Source: QWHO01 sp021404945 (GTDB lineage: Bacteria > Vulcanimicrobiota > Xenobia > Xenobiales > QWHO01). Taken from it: a stretch of DNA of 64,000 nucleotides. Each line of letters begins with the position of its first letter. Position 1 is the first letter of the stretch. The notes beneath the pieces are model-generated. The model ran no database searches. It saw nothing but the letters and a program-made list of their open reading frames with translations, and was not told where the DNA came from. Positions 55,434-62,515 of the stretch are shown here, one piece after another. Where the stretch lies: assembly GCA_963169765.1 (NCBI GenBank), contig CAUJEN010000114.1, forward strand, positions 62,001 through 126,000. Direction: 5' to 3'. The position numbers and the translations under genes were made by a program.

Positions 55434-56060
55434 TTAGCGAGAGCTCCTTTCCTTGCGCGACAGCACGCCCAGCAACCTCTGGCGGGCGTGGAAGAGTCGC
55501 GAGCGCACCGTTCCGAGCGGGATGTCCAGGCTGTCGGCGATCTCCTGATAAGAGAGCTCGAGCACCTCGCGCATCGTCAGCACCGCCCGGTCGTGGGGGG
55601 CGAGCTGCTCCAGGGCGGCCTGCACTTCCAGTCGGTCGTGCACCCGGTCGGCCATGCCGTCCTGGCTGGGAGTCAGGCTGGGGGGCAGCTCGTCGAGCGA
55701 CTCGAAGCGGTGTCCGCGCAGCTCCTGGCGACAGCGGTTGACCAGGATGCGAGAGAACCAGCCCTTGAAGGCGGCCGGCTCACGCAGCTGCTCGATCTTT
55801 TGAAAGACCGTGAGATAGACTTCTTGCATCACGTCCTGGCAGCGCTCACGGTCGGGCAGGATGGAGTAAGCCAGGCGGTAGGCCACGGCCTGGGTCTGGG
55901 CGATGAACGCCTCGAGCGCGGCGCCGTCGCCGCCCTTGAGCCGCTCGATCAGGGCCTCGAGCCGTTGACCGCGCTCTCTCACCGCCGGGGCCGACTCGCT
56001 CGAGCCGACCGCCGGCCAGGTGGCGGCCAGGGGGAATGGAAGGGCATATTCGTTCACCAT
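55434..56060 (-). CDS. ECF-type RNA polymerase sigma factor
   Basis: 208 residues. Region 2 is seen in AYRLAYSILPDRERCQDVMQ and EVYLTVFQKIEQ. Region 4 has the helix-turn-helix HDRAVLTMREVLELSYQEIADSLDIPLGTVRSRLFHAR (in part). Regions 1.1 and 3 are absent, as in ECF factors. About 30 extra residues precede region 2. ATG 56060 has GGGAG 5 bases upstream. It is cotranscribed with the anti-sigma gene and preceded by an ECF-like promoter, so autoregulation is likely. Confidence 0.93.
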   Translation of the reverse strand: MVNEYALPFPLAATWPAVGSSESAPAVRERGQRLEALIERLKGGDGAALEAFIAQTQAVAYRLAYSILPDRERCQDVMQEVYLTVFQKIEQLREPAAFKGWFSRILVNRCRQELRGHRFESLDELPPSLTPSQDGMADRVHDRLEVQAALEQLAPHDRAVLTMREVLELSYQEIADSLDIPLGTVRSRLFHARQRLLGVLSRKERSSR

Positions 56061-56087
56061 GGTTCTCCCCGCACTTGGGATTCACCC

Positions 56088-56116
56088 ATGAGAGGATCGC
56101 CCGGTCCGAAAAGTTC
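56088..56116 (-). promoter_or_regulatory. ECF-type promoter of the sigma/anti-sigma operon
   Basis: On the minus strand GAACTT (56116-56111), a 17-base spacer and TCTCAT (56093-56088). The -35 GAACTTTT pattern is typical of ECF-controlled promoters, and the position just upstream of the sigma gene fits autoregulation. Confidence 0.55.
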
Positions 56117-56137
56117 AATCGAGCTCCGGAAGATTTG

Positions 56138-56488
56138 CTACCTGCTCGCCTTGCAGCCCTGAGGCGCTCGCCAGGCAGGATCTTCCAGCGGCTGCCAGAG
56201 CAGGCGGCGAAAATGCACCACCCGGTCGCGCTCGACCTCAACCCCTTCAGCGCGCAGCCTCTGCTCCATCTCCAGCGGCCCTGCCGTAAAGGCGTGGCGA
56301 CCGCTCAGCTCGCCCTCCCGGTTGACCACCCGGTGGGCGGGCACCCCCGCGGGCGCGCAGGCCAGGGCCCAGCCTACCTGGCGGGCGCCGCGCGGCCAGC
56401 CCAGGGCCTCGGCGATGGCTCCGTAGGTGGAGACTCGCCCGAGGGGGATCTGTCCGACCACCGCCCAGACCTGCTCGCGGGAGGTCAG
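56138..56488 (-). CDS. alkyltransferase-like (ATL) DNA-binding protein, apparent CTG start
   Basis: Related to the DNA-binding domain of O6-methylguanine-DNA methyltransferase. 116 residues counting from CTG 56488, which overlaps the SulP stop (CTGA). No ATG, GTG or TTG is in frame near the conserved start. Motifs: GRVSTYGAIAEALGWP, ARQVGWALACAP and VPAHRVVN. The active-site Cys of the methyltransferases (PCHRV) is Ala51 here, so it cannot accept the alkyl group. ATL proteins with PWHR flag such lesions for nucleotide excision repair; Ala in place of Trp is a less usual variant. Arg and Tyr used for base flipping are present. Confidence 0.82.
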   Translation of the reverse strand: MTSREQVWAVVGQIPLGRVSTYGAIAEALGWPRGARQVGWALACAPAGVPAHRVVNREGELSGRHAFTAGPLEMEQRLRAEGVEVERDRVVHFRRLLWQPLEDPAWRAPQGCKASR

Positions 56489-58629
56489 TCGAACCCCTCC
56501 AGGGCCTGGCGGTCGGCGTTGGCGGACCGCAGACGGAAGGAGAGCTCCTTGCTCAGATTCCAGAGCAAGCGCATGGCCAGGCGGGGATGCTCGTCCATCA
56601 ACTTCTGCAGAGCCTGTCGATCGAGGCGGTAGAGCTGGCAATCGGTCTCGGCCAGCACGTCGGCCGAGCGGGGACGGGCCTCGAGCAGAGCCATCTCTCC
56701 GAAGCTCGCGCCCGGCCCGTAGCTGAACAGGCGTCGCTCGCCCTGACGGATGGTGGCGTGTCCTCGCATCAGCACATAGACCGAGTCGCCCGCGTCTCCC
56801 TGACGCACGATTAACTCGCCGGCTGGCACGTCCACGTGGGCGATGCTCTGCTCGAGGATGGCCACCTCCCCGTCGCTCAGGCCGGTGCTGAGCTCCATTT
56901 CGTTGAGGGGCAGGTTGGGATGCTCAGAGTCGATGTTGGCTTCCGCGAGCAGCAGGTTCTCAGCCCACTCCAGGGCGTGGTCGGCGTCCGGGAAAAGAGA
57001 GTCCTGGGTGAACAACTGCAAGACATCCATGTCCCTGAGGAAGCCGGCCATGGGTTCGCGCAGCGAGGCCAGGGCCAGCTTGCATCCGCAGTCTTGCAAG
57101 GTCTCCTGGATCAGCTGCAGCACCCGCGCCCCTGAGCTGTCGATCTCGCTGACCTGGCGCAGATCCAGGATGACCAGGCGCGAGCTCTGACGGATCTCCT
57201 GCACGGTGGTGGCCAGATGGTCGGCCGAGCCGAAGAAGAGGGGTCCGGTGAGCTCGAGCACCAGGATCTGGTTGCCCAGTTTCTCCAGAGCCAGGTCTTC
57301 CTCGGGGAGCCGGGAGCGCCGCGAGCGCACCTGGTCGCCGCGATAATGGCGACGGATGACCGAGCGTCCCATCTTGCGGATGAACAGCGCACCGGCCAGC
57401 AGCATGCCCACCGCGACCGCCAGGATGAGGTCCACCATCACGGTGATCGCGCTTACCAGAAGCACCACCGCCAGGTCCAGGACGATGGCGCGCTTCTGCT
57501 CGGCGGTGCCGGCCACTTTCCAGACCAGCACGCGGCTGCGCCGGTCGATCATCCCGATGGCCGTGACCAGCAGGATGGCCGCCAGCACGACCTGCGGAAT
57601 TCCGCCCGCCACGGGCCCCATAGCCACCACGATGAGCAGCAGCACCAGGCCGTGCACCACGCCCGAGAGCCGACCCCGGCCTCCGGCGTTGAGGTTGATC
57701 AGGGTGCGCACGGTGGCGCCGGCTCCGGCCAGCCCCCCGAAGCAGCCGGCCACCAGGTTGCCGATGCCCTGGCCGATCAGCTCGCGCCGGCTGTCGTGGC
57801 GGGTGCGGGTCACGGTGTCGGCCACCACCGAGGTGAGCAGGGAGTCGATGGCTCCCAACAGCCCGAGAGTGAGGGCGTTCTCCACAATCAAGGGCAGAAG
57901 CTTGAGCGCCTCGCTCGACCCGGCCATTTGCAAAAAGACCGGCACATAGCGCGGCTGGGGGAAGGCCGAGGGGATCTGCCCGATGACCGGTCCCAGGGGA
58001 GTCTCGCTGGACAGGGCGCGCACCAGGTAGTAGGCCGCCGTGCCGAGCATCAGCCCGAGCAGCGAGGCCGGGATCTGTCGAATCAAGCGAGGCCCGAGAA
58101 AGATGATGATCACGGTGAGGATGCCGACGAGCAGGGTGGCCGGCTGCCAGTCGCTGAGGGGGGCTTGAGGGGTGAGCCCGAGCAGGGGGCGCATCTGGCC
58201 CAGGAAGATGATGACCGCGATGCCGTTCATAAATCCGGCGATCACAGGGTAGGGGATGTACTTGATCAGCCGCCCGAAGCCCAGCAACCCGAGCACGATC
58301 TGCGAGGCCCCGCCCAGCACCACGCAAAGGAAGGCCAGCCCGAGCACCAGCTCGGGCTGACCGGGCAACGACTTCATCAGGTGCGCGATCACGCCCGTGA
58401 GGACCACCGTCATGGGTCCCGTGGGCCCGGTGACCTGGCCCGGCGTGCCCCCGAGCAAAGCCGCGAAGATGCCGGTGAAAATGGCTCCGTAGAGCCCGGC
58501 CAGGGCTCCCGTCGAGACGTATTCCGGCCCCAGCGGGGCCATAGTGGCCACGCCAAAGGCCAGGGCCAGCGGGAGGGCGATCACAGCGGCGGTGAGCCCG
58601 CCGAATAGCTCTCCTTTTGAGAATCTCAT
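56485..58629 (-). CDS. SulP-family anion transporter with STAS and cyclic-nucleotide domains
   Basis: 714 residues. Residues 1-400 are a SulP membrane domain (LPLALAFGVATMAPLGPEYV, TGPTGPMTVVLTG, NLVAGCFGGLAGAGATVRT), of the bicarbonate/sulfate type. A STAS domain follows at about 440-550 (LVILDLRQVSEIDSSGARVL). The last 120 residues form a cAMP-type binding domain (LIVRQGDAGDSVYVLMRG, GPGASFGEMALLEARPRSADV). The fusion suggests gating by a nucleotide; the ion cannot be told from sequence. The start ATG has only a weak AAGG site. The stop overlaps the ATL gene. Confidence 0.9.
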   Translation of the reverse strand: MRFSKGELFGGLTAAVIALPLALAFGVATMAPLGPEYVSTGALAGLYGAIFTGIFAALLGGTPGQVTGPTGPMTVVLTGVIAHLMKSLPGQPELVLGLAFLCVVLGGASQIVLGLLGFGRLIKYIPYPVIAGFMNGIAVIIFLGQMRPLLGLTPQAPLSDWQPATLLVGILTVIIIFLGPRLIRQIPASLLGLMLGTAAYYLVRALSSETPLGPVIGQIPSAFPQPRYVPVFLQMAGSSEALKLLPLIVENALTLGLLGAIDSLLTSVVADTVTRTRHDSRRELIGQGIGNLVAGCFGGLAGAGATVRTLINLNAGGRGRLSGVVHGLVLLLIVVAMGPVAGGIPQVVLAAILLVTAIGMIDRRSRVLVWKVAGTAEQKRAIVLDLAVVLLVSAITVMVDLILAVAVGMLLAGALFIRKMGRSVIRRHYRGDQVRSRRSRLPEEDLALEKLGNQILVLELTGPLFFGSADHLATTVQEIRQSSRLVILDLRQVSEIDSSGARVLQLIQETLQDCGCKLALASLREPMAGFLRDMDVLQLFTQDSLFPDADHALEWAENLLLAEANIDSEHPNLPLNEMELSTGLSDGEVAILEQSIAHVDVPAGELIVRQGDAGDSVYVLMRGHATIRQGERRLFSYGPGASFGEMALLEARPRSADVLAETDCQLYRLDRQALQKLMDEHPRLAMRLLWNLSKELSFRLRSANADRQALEGFD

Positions 58630-58670
58630 CCAATTTGCCTTCGAGTCCGATCCGAGATTCCTGTCTCAGG

Positions 58671-58805
58671 TCAGCAGGTCAGGACCTCCTGTCGCGATCC
58701 GACGGCCACGACCTTGCCGTCTTTGACGGCCAGGGCCTCGGCCTCGGCCTGGCTCTCGGATACCGTGATGACGGCTCCGTTGGTGTAGATCTGGTCAGCG
58801 TTCAT
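58671..58805 (-). pseudogene. N-terminal fragment of a YtcJ-type amidohydrolase
   Basis: 44 residues: MNADQIYTNGAVITVSESQ...AEALAVKDGKVVAVGSRQEV then a stop. This is the opening beta-domain of the amidohydrolase superfamily (ADLIYTNGRVYTVD...AVAVKDGRIVAVG). The metal-binding barrel is completely missing. Remnant in the 306-base gap between the SulP and FHA-EAL genes, which otherwise holds nothing evident. Confidence 0.65.
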
Positions 58806-58935
58806 CAACCAGGAAGGTCCTCTCGTTGGGGTGGATGGCTCCTTCTGTCCCGGCAGCTGCGACCTTCCGGTTCGGGGAATGATTCCCCGTGCAGCGCAGG
58901 AGCCAGGCAGCTTGCGGAGGAAGGCCTGAGCTGGC

Positions 58936-60093
58936 ATGAGCCAGACCGGACCTCCTACCGAGCGATTGCTGGTCAACCAGCCCTCCCTGCGTGATCAGAG
59001 CGCCTGGTTGCTCGTTCTCACCGGGCAGTCGGCCGGTCAGCTGCTCGAGCTGCGCTCGCTCGAGACCCTGGTCGGCCGGGCGACCACCTGCCAGCTGGCG
59101 CTGGAGGACCGCGGGGTGAGCCGCGAGCACGCCCGCATCACCCGCTGCGTGGATGGCAGCTATCGGCTCAGCGATCTCGACTCCACCAACGGAACCTATG
59201 TAGACGGGCAGCGGGTGGTGCAGAAGGTGCTCGAGGAAGGCGACGAGCTGGGCCTTGGTCCGCTGGTCAAGCTTCGTTTCGGCTACCAGCTCTCCCGCGA
59301 GCAGCTCGACGTGCAGCGCCGCAAGGCGCTGGCCGGTCAGCTCGAATCGGCCCTGCAGCGCCATGAGTTGCGGCTGGTTTACCAGCCCATTGTGCACCTG
59401 GGCTCGCGCGAGGTGGTCGGGCTGGAGGCTCTGCCGCGCTGGCCGCGCGAGGCCGGAGTGGTGACCCCGGGCGAGTTCTTGCCGGCCGCCCTGGCCAGCG
59501 GGTTGATCGGCCCCCTGGGCCGCTGGGTGCTGGAGGGCGCCGTTGGCGACCTGCGCGCCTTCCAGGCCCGCGGCCTGAAGCTGTTCGTGACCGTCAACCT
59601 GTCGGCTCAAGAGGCCAGCGATCCTCACCTCGGGGAGGCTTACCTGGAGGCGCTGGCCCGCCTCTCGCTGGCGGGCGGCGAGCTGGTTCTCGATCTGCCC
59701 GGCTCGGCCTGGACCTCGCTGACCCGGAGCTTTCTCGAGCGCGCCTCCGAGCTGAACGCGCGCCTGGCCCTGCAGGATTTCGGCACCGACCACGCCTCGC
59801 TGGAAGAGTTGGAGGAGCTCAGGTTCCATCAGCTCAAGCTCGATCCCCGGTTGGTCACGCGCGACGAGCGCGAGGCACGGCGGGTTTGCCTGGGGGGGAT
59901 CCGGTTGGCCGAGAGCCTGGGGGCGCGCTCGGTGGCGGTGGGCATCGAGGCCCAGCGCCAGCTCGAGTACCTGGCCAAGAACGATTGCGTGCTGGGGCAG
60001 GGCTTCCACCTCTCGCCCCCGGTGGCGAGCGATTCAATTGTGGATCTGGTTCGGGGGGGCACACCCGGAAAGGAGATCCTCCCCTCCCTGTGA
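58936..60093 (+). CDS. FHA domain joined to degenerate EAL domain
   Basis: 385 residues. An FHA phosphothreonine-binding domain lies at about 25-115 (GRATTCQLALEDRGVSREHARI, DLDSTNGTYVDGQ). An EAL domain follows (about 135-375). EAL reads EALPRW, and NLSAQE and LKLD are present. However, the metal-binding DDFGTG is QDFGTD, and the catalytic Glu of AEGVE is Val (VAVGIE). Loss of these residues predicts no c-di-GMP hydrolysis; the domain may only bind c-di-GMP or act in protein contacts. The stop overlaps the next gene (GTGA). Confidence 0.85.
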   Translation: MSQTGPPTERLLVNQPSLRDQSAWLLVLTGQSAGQLLELRSLETLVGRATTCQLALEDRGVSREHARITRCVDGSYRLSDLDSTNGTYVDGQRVVQKVLEEGDELGLGPLVKLRFGYQLSREQLDVQRRKALAGQLESALQRHELRLVYQPIVHLGSREVVGLEALPRWPREAGVVTPGEFLPAALASGLIGPLGRWVLEGAVGDLRAFQARGLKLFVTVNLSAQEASDPHLGEAYLEALARLSLAGGELVLDLPGSAWTSLTRSFLERASELNARLALQDFGTDHASLEELEELRFHQLKLDPRLVTRDEREARRVCLGGIRLAESLGARSVAVGIEAQRQLEYLAKNDCVLGQGFHLSPPVASDSIVDLVRGGTPGKEILPSL

Positions 60094-61847
60094 GACGACT
60101 CATCCTGCTTCTCCTGGCTGCCTGCCTGGTGGGCTGCGGCGGCGACCCGGTGCCCCTCTCGCTGGCTCCCCTCCCTCCAGCTCCCTTCGACCCCGACCCG
60201 ATCTCCGATCGAGCTCTGGCCAACGTGGCTTCGGCCAACGGCCTCACGGTGGCGGTCGGCTCCAACGGTCTGTTGCTCACCTCGAGCGACGGGCGAACGT
60301 TCACCCCGCGCAACTCCTCGGTGGGGGTGAACCTGCGCGGGGCGGCCTTCGGCGGTGGGGTCTGGATCGCCGTAGGGGATGCCAGCACCATCGTTCGCTC
60401 GACGGATGGCGGCCTGACCTGGACCCGGGTGACCGTCCCGGTGTCCGGCTCAGCCTTCCGCGCCGCTACGTTCGGGCAGGGGCTCTTTCTGGTCGGCGGC
60501 TCGGGTGGTGTGATCCTGACCTCGCCCGACGGCATCACCTGGACCCAGGCCGTGAGCGGCACGAGCAACATCCTCTGGGGCGCCACCTTCGCGCGAGGTC
60601 TGTTTGTGGTCAGCGGCCAGTTCGGGACCCTGTTGACCAGTCCGGACGGTCGGACCTGGACCGCTCGGCCCTCGGGGGTCAACAGCTTCCTGTGGCAGGT
60701 GATCGAGGGTCCGCCGGGGTTCGTGGCCGTGGGCGATCAGGGGGCCATCACTTTCTCGCCGGACGGGCTCAACTGGACCGCTCAGGCCTCTCCAACGACT
60801 GAGGTGCTGCGAGGCGTGACCTTCGGCAGGGGCGGATTCGTGGCCGCCGGCAGCCAGGGGACCTTGCTCGGGTCCGTTGACGGTCGAGCCTTTCGCTTGC
60901 TGGACTCTCCCGTGGCCGACATCCTGCGGGGCGTGACCTTCGCCGATGGCACCACCTACGTTGCCGTCGGAGACGAGGACACCATCTTGCTGTCTTATGA
61001 TGGTCAGGATTTCTTCATCGACCAGGCGGCCGATCCCGAGGAGCTCTGGGCCACGACCTTCGGCAACGGTATCTTCCTGGCCGGCGGGGGAGAGGGGAGA
61101 CTGCTCGTCTCGACCGACGGCCAGAGCTGGCGCCGGATCGAGTCGGGCACGGCCGAGAACCTCTATGCGGCGGCCTTCGGGAACGGACGCTTCGTGATGG
61201 TCGGCTCGCGGGGGGCCATCCTGACCTCGACCGACGCCACCACCTGGGCGGCCGTTCCCTCTCCGACCGATCAGAATCTTTACGGGCTGGCTTTTCTGAA
61301 CGGCCTGTTCCTGGCCGGCGGGCTGGAGGGCACCCTCCTGACCAGCCCTGATGGCCTGACCTGGACCACGGTGGCGGTTCCCTCGGTCCACGCCCTGCAC
61401 GGCTTTGCTTTCGGGAACGGGATGTTCGTGGAAGGCGGGGCGGGCAGCCTCCTGTCCTCGCCCGACGCTGGAACCTGGACCGCCAATGCGGTCGGAGTGG
61501 GCCATTTCCAGACCTCGGCCGCCTTCGGCAACGGAGTCTTTGCCGTGCCTGGCCACGTGGGCCGGGTTCTCACCAGCCCGGACGGGGTCAACTGGAGCCT
61601 GGTCCTTGCTCCCACCCGGGCCAATCTGAACGCAGCCCTCTTTGCCGGGGGCCAGTTCCTGGTAGGCGCTCAGGGCGCGGTGCTGACCTCGAGCGACGCC
61701 AGCAGCTGGGCTTTTCACTCCGTGCCCACCGACCAGAACGTGCGCGCTCTGGCTTTCGGCAACGGCCGCTACGTGGCCGTGGGGGGAGGGGAGGCCCTGC
61801 TCTTTTCGTTGGACGGGATCCGCTGGGAGGCCGGAAAGATCGAGTGA
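60090..61847 (+). CDS. lipoprotein with about 14 photosynthesis-type propeller repeats
   Basis: 585 residues from GTG 60090, coupled to the FHA-EAL gene by a four-base overlap. Signal peptide and lipobox LVGC (Cys16) predict lipid anchoring. The rest is about 14 repeats of some 40 residues, each with a hydrophobic strand (AFGNGRFVMVGSRGAILTS) and an S-x-DG-x-x-W turn (SPDGLTWT). This pattern is close to BNR/Ycf48-like beta-propeller repeats. Two seven-bladed propellers would fit. The role is probably protein or ligand binding at the cell surface, perhaps under control of the cytoplasmic FHA-EAL partner (inference). Confidence 0.82.
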   Translation: MRRLILLLLAACLVGCGGDPVPLSLAPLPPAPFDPDPISDRALANVASANGLTVAVGSNGLLLTSSDGRTFTPRNSSVGVNLRGAAFGGGVWIAVGDASTIVRSTDGGLTWTRVTVPVSGSAFRAATFGQGLFLVGGSGGVILTSPDGITWTQAVSGTSNILWGATFARGLFVVSGQFGTLLTSPDGRTWTARPSGVNSFLWQVIEGPPGFVAVGDQGAITFSPDGLNWTAQASPTTEVLRGVTFGRGGFVAAGSQGTLLGSVDGRAFRLLDSPVADILRGVTFADGTTYVAVGDEDTILLSYDGQDFFIDQAADPEELWATTFGNGIFLAGGGEGRLLVSTDGQSWRRIESGTAENLYAAAFGNGRFVMVGSRGAILTSTDATTWAAVPSPTDQNLYGLAFLNGLFLAGGLEGTLLTSPDGLTWTTVAVPSVHALHGFAFGNGMFVEGGAGSLLSSPDAGTWTANAVGVGHFQTSAAFGNGVFAVPGHVGRVLTSPDGVNWSLVLAPTRANLNAALFAGGQFLVGAQGAVLTSSDASSWAFHSVPTDQNVRALAFGNGRYVAVGGGEALLFSLDGIRWEAGKIE

Positions 61848-61849
61848 CC

Positions 61850-61878
61850 GGGCGAGAGGGCCGAAGGCCCTCTCGCCC
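61850..61878. terminator. 13-bp hairpin shared by lipoprotein gene and tRNA operon
   Basis: GGGCGAGAGGGCC (61850-61862), loop GAA, and its exact complement (61866-61878). Read on the minus strand it has a very stable C(TTCG)G loop directly after the last tRNA. No T-run on either side, so it may protect or process 3' ends as much as terminate. Confidence 0.65.
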
Positions 61879-61883
61879 TGGAC

Positions 61884-61968
61884 TGGTATCCGGAGCCGGA
61901 CTTGAACCGGCACGCCGCGAGGGCGCCAGCTTCTCGAACTGGCGTGTCTTCCATTCCACCATCCGGAC
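61884..61968 (-). tRNA. tRNA-Leu (anticodon GAG)
   Basis: 85 bases with encoded CCA. The acceptor stem is GTCCGGA/TCCGGAT with a G1-T72 wobble, discriminator A73, Leu-type D arm (GTGG...GACAC), long variable arm (14 bases, CGCC/GGCG stem) and perfect T arm GCCGG-TTCAAGT-CCGGC. The anticodon loop is TCGAGAA, giving GAG at 34-36. Position 33, nearly always T, is C here, and pair 31-39 is T-G. Last gene of the tRNA operon. Confidence 0.88.
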
Positions 61969-62003
61969 TCGACCTGTCAGCGAAGACAGGAGCGGTCAAA
62001 GCT

Positions 62004-62080
62004 TGGCGACCCTGGCGAGATTTGAACTCGCTACCCCCGGCTTCGTAGACCGGTGCTCTGATCCGTTGAGCTACAGGGTC
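62004..62080 (-). tRNA. tRNA-Arg (anticodon ACG)
   Basis: 77 bases with encoded CCA. Acceptor GACCCTG/CAGGGTC, D arm GCTC/GAGC, anticodon loop CTACGAA, T arm GCGAG-TTCAAAT-CTCGC, discriminator G. ACG would be edited to ICG by TadA and read CGT, CGC and CGA. Pair 31-39 is T-G. Confidence 0.95.
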
Positions 62081-62086
62081 ACGGAC

Positions 62087-62162
62087 TGGCAGACGCGGAT
62101 GGGCTCGAACCACCGACCTTTGCGTTCAGAGCGCAACGTTCTTCCCGCTGAACTACGCGTCT
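62087..62162 (-). tRNA. tRNA-Gln (anticodon CTG)
   Basis: 76 bases with encoded CCA. Acceptor AGACGCG/CGCGTCT, D arm GTTC/GAAC, anticodon stem TTGCG/CGCAA with loop CTCTGAA, T arm GGTGG-TTCGAGC-CCATC, discriminator G. Reads CAG only. All stems pair. Confidence 0.95.
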
Positions 62163-62166
62163 ATGT

Positions 62167-62192
62167 ATTCCTATTTATTTCTAAATAGGAAT
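62167..62192. other. AT-rich hairpin between two tRNA genes
   Basis: ATTCCTATTTA (62167-62177), loop TTTC, and its exact complement (62182-62192). A striking AT-rich stem in GC-rich surroundings, between tRNA-Leu(CAG) and tRNA-Gln; probably a processing signal. Confidence 0.6.
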
Positions 62193-62197
62193 TAGAA

Positions 62198-62274
62198 TGG
62201 TAGGCTCGGAGAGATTCGAACTCTCAAGCACCTGCTTCTGAAACAGGTCTGTCTTCCAGTTGCAGCACGAGCCC
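62198..62274 (-). tRNA. tRNA-Leu-like (anticodon CAG) with short variable loop
   Basis: 77 bases with encoded CCA. Acceptor GGGCTCG/CGAGCCT (G1-T72 wobble, as in the other Leu tRNA), discriminator A, D arm of the Leu pattern (CTG...AACTGGAAGA...CAG), anticodon loop TTCAGAA, T arm GAGAG-TTCGAAT-CTCTC. The region between anticodon and T stems is only TGCTT, whereas bacterial tRNA-Leu normally has a long class II arm. First tRNA of the operon. By anticodon it reads CTG. Confidence 0.85.
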
Positions 62275-62290
62275 GTGTGAGGTTTCTGAA

Positions 62291-62320
62291 CTGAGGAACG
62301 CGATTCTGAGGAACGCGATT
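62291..62320. repeat. tandem 15-bp repeat upstream of the tRNA operon
   Basis: CTGAGGAACGCGATT occurs twice in a row (62291-62305 and 62306-62320), between the attenuator-like terminator and the first tRNA. Could be a processing or protein-binding site. Confidence 0.7.
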
Positions 62321-62328
62321 CAGGGCCG

Positions 62329-62362
62329 AAAAGCAAAAACCACCGGAGTGAGCTCGCGGTGG
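62329..62362 (-). terminator. intrinsic terminator (attenuator) before the tRNA operon
   Basis: On the minus strand CCACCG and CGGTGG (62362-62357 and 62345-62340) form a stem with an 11-base loop, followed by TTTTTGCTTTT. It lies 31 bases after the leader ORF stop and 55 bases before the first tRNA, in the direction of transcription. Confidence 0.75.
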
Positions 62363-62392
62363 GTGGGGGGAGAGCCGATCCTGGAAGCTGGA

Positions 62393-62464
62393 CTAGGCGC
62401 TCGTGCCACCCCCGCGGCGGCGAAGCAGAAGGCCCTGGCGTTGACGAAGCTGCGGTCGTAGCAT
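62393..62464 (-). CDS. 23-codon leader peptide rich in Leu, Arg and Gln
   Basis: ATG 62464 with a perfect AGGAGG 8 bases upstream, ending at TAG 62393-62395. After Met the 22 codons include five Leu, six Arg and three Gln. Twelve of these 14 (CTT x3, CTG, CGC x4, CGT, CGA, CAG x2) are readable by the four tRNAs encoded just downstream. The Leu/Arg codons cluster at positions 12-17 (Leu-Leu-Leu-Arg-Arg-Arg). Near its end the ORF has GGGGGTGG, which can pair with CCACCC that overlaps the terminator 5' arm, giving a possible antiterminator. This is the logic of amino-acid biosynthetic attenuators, here ahead of tRNA genes. Alternatively a free-standing small protein, or a drug-sensing leader since it has Arg-x-Arg motifs. 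Confidence 0.6.
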   Translation of the reverse strand: MLRPQLRQRQGLLLRRRGGGTSA

Positions 62465-62515
62465 GATGGTGGCCTCCTGTCTTGATGTGGTCGCCCGCTT
62501 GGAGCTGACCTGGTC

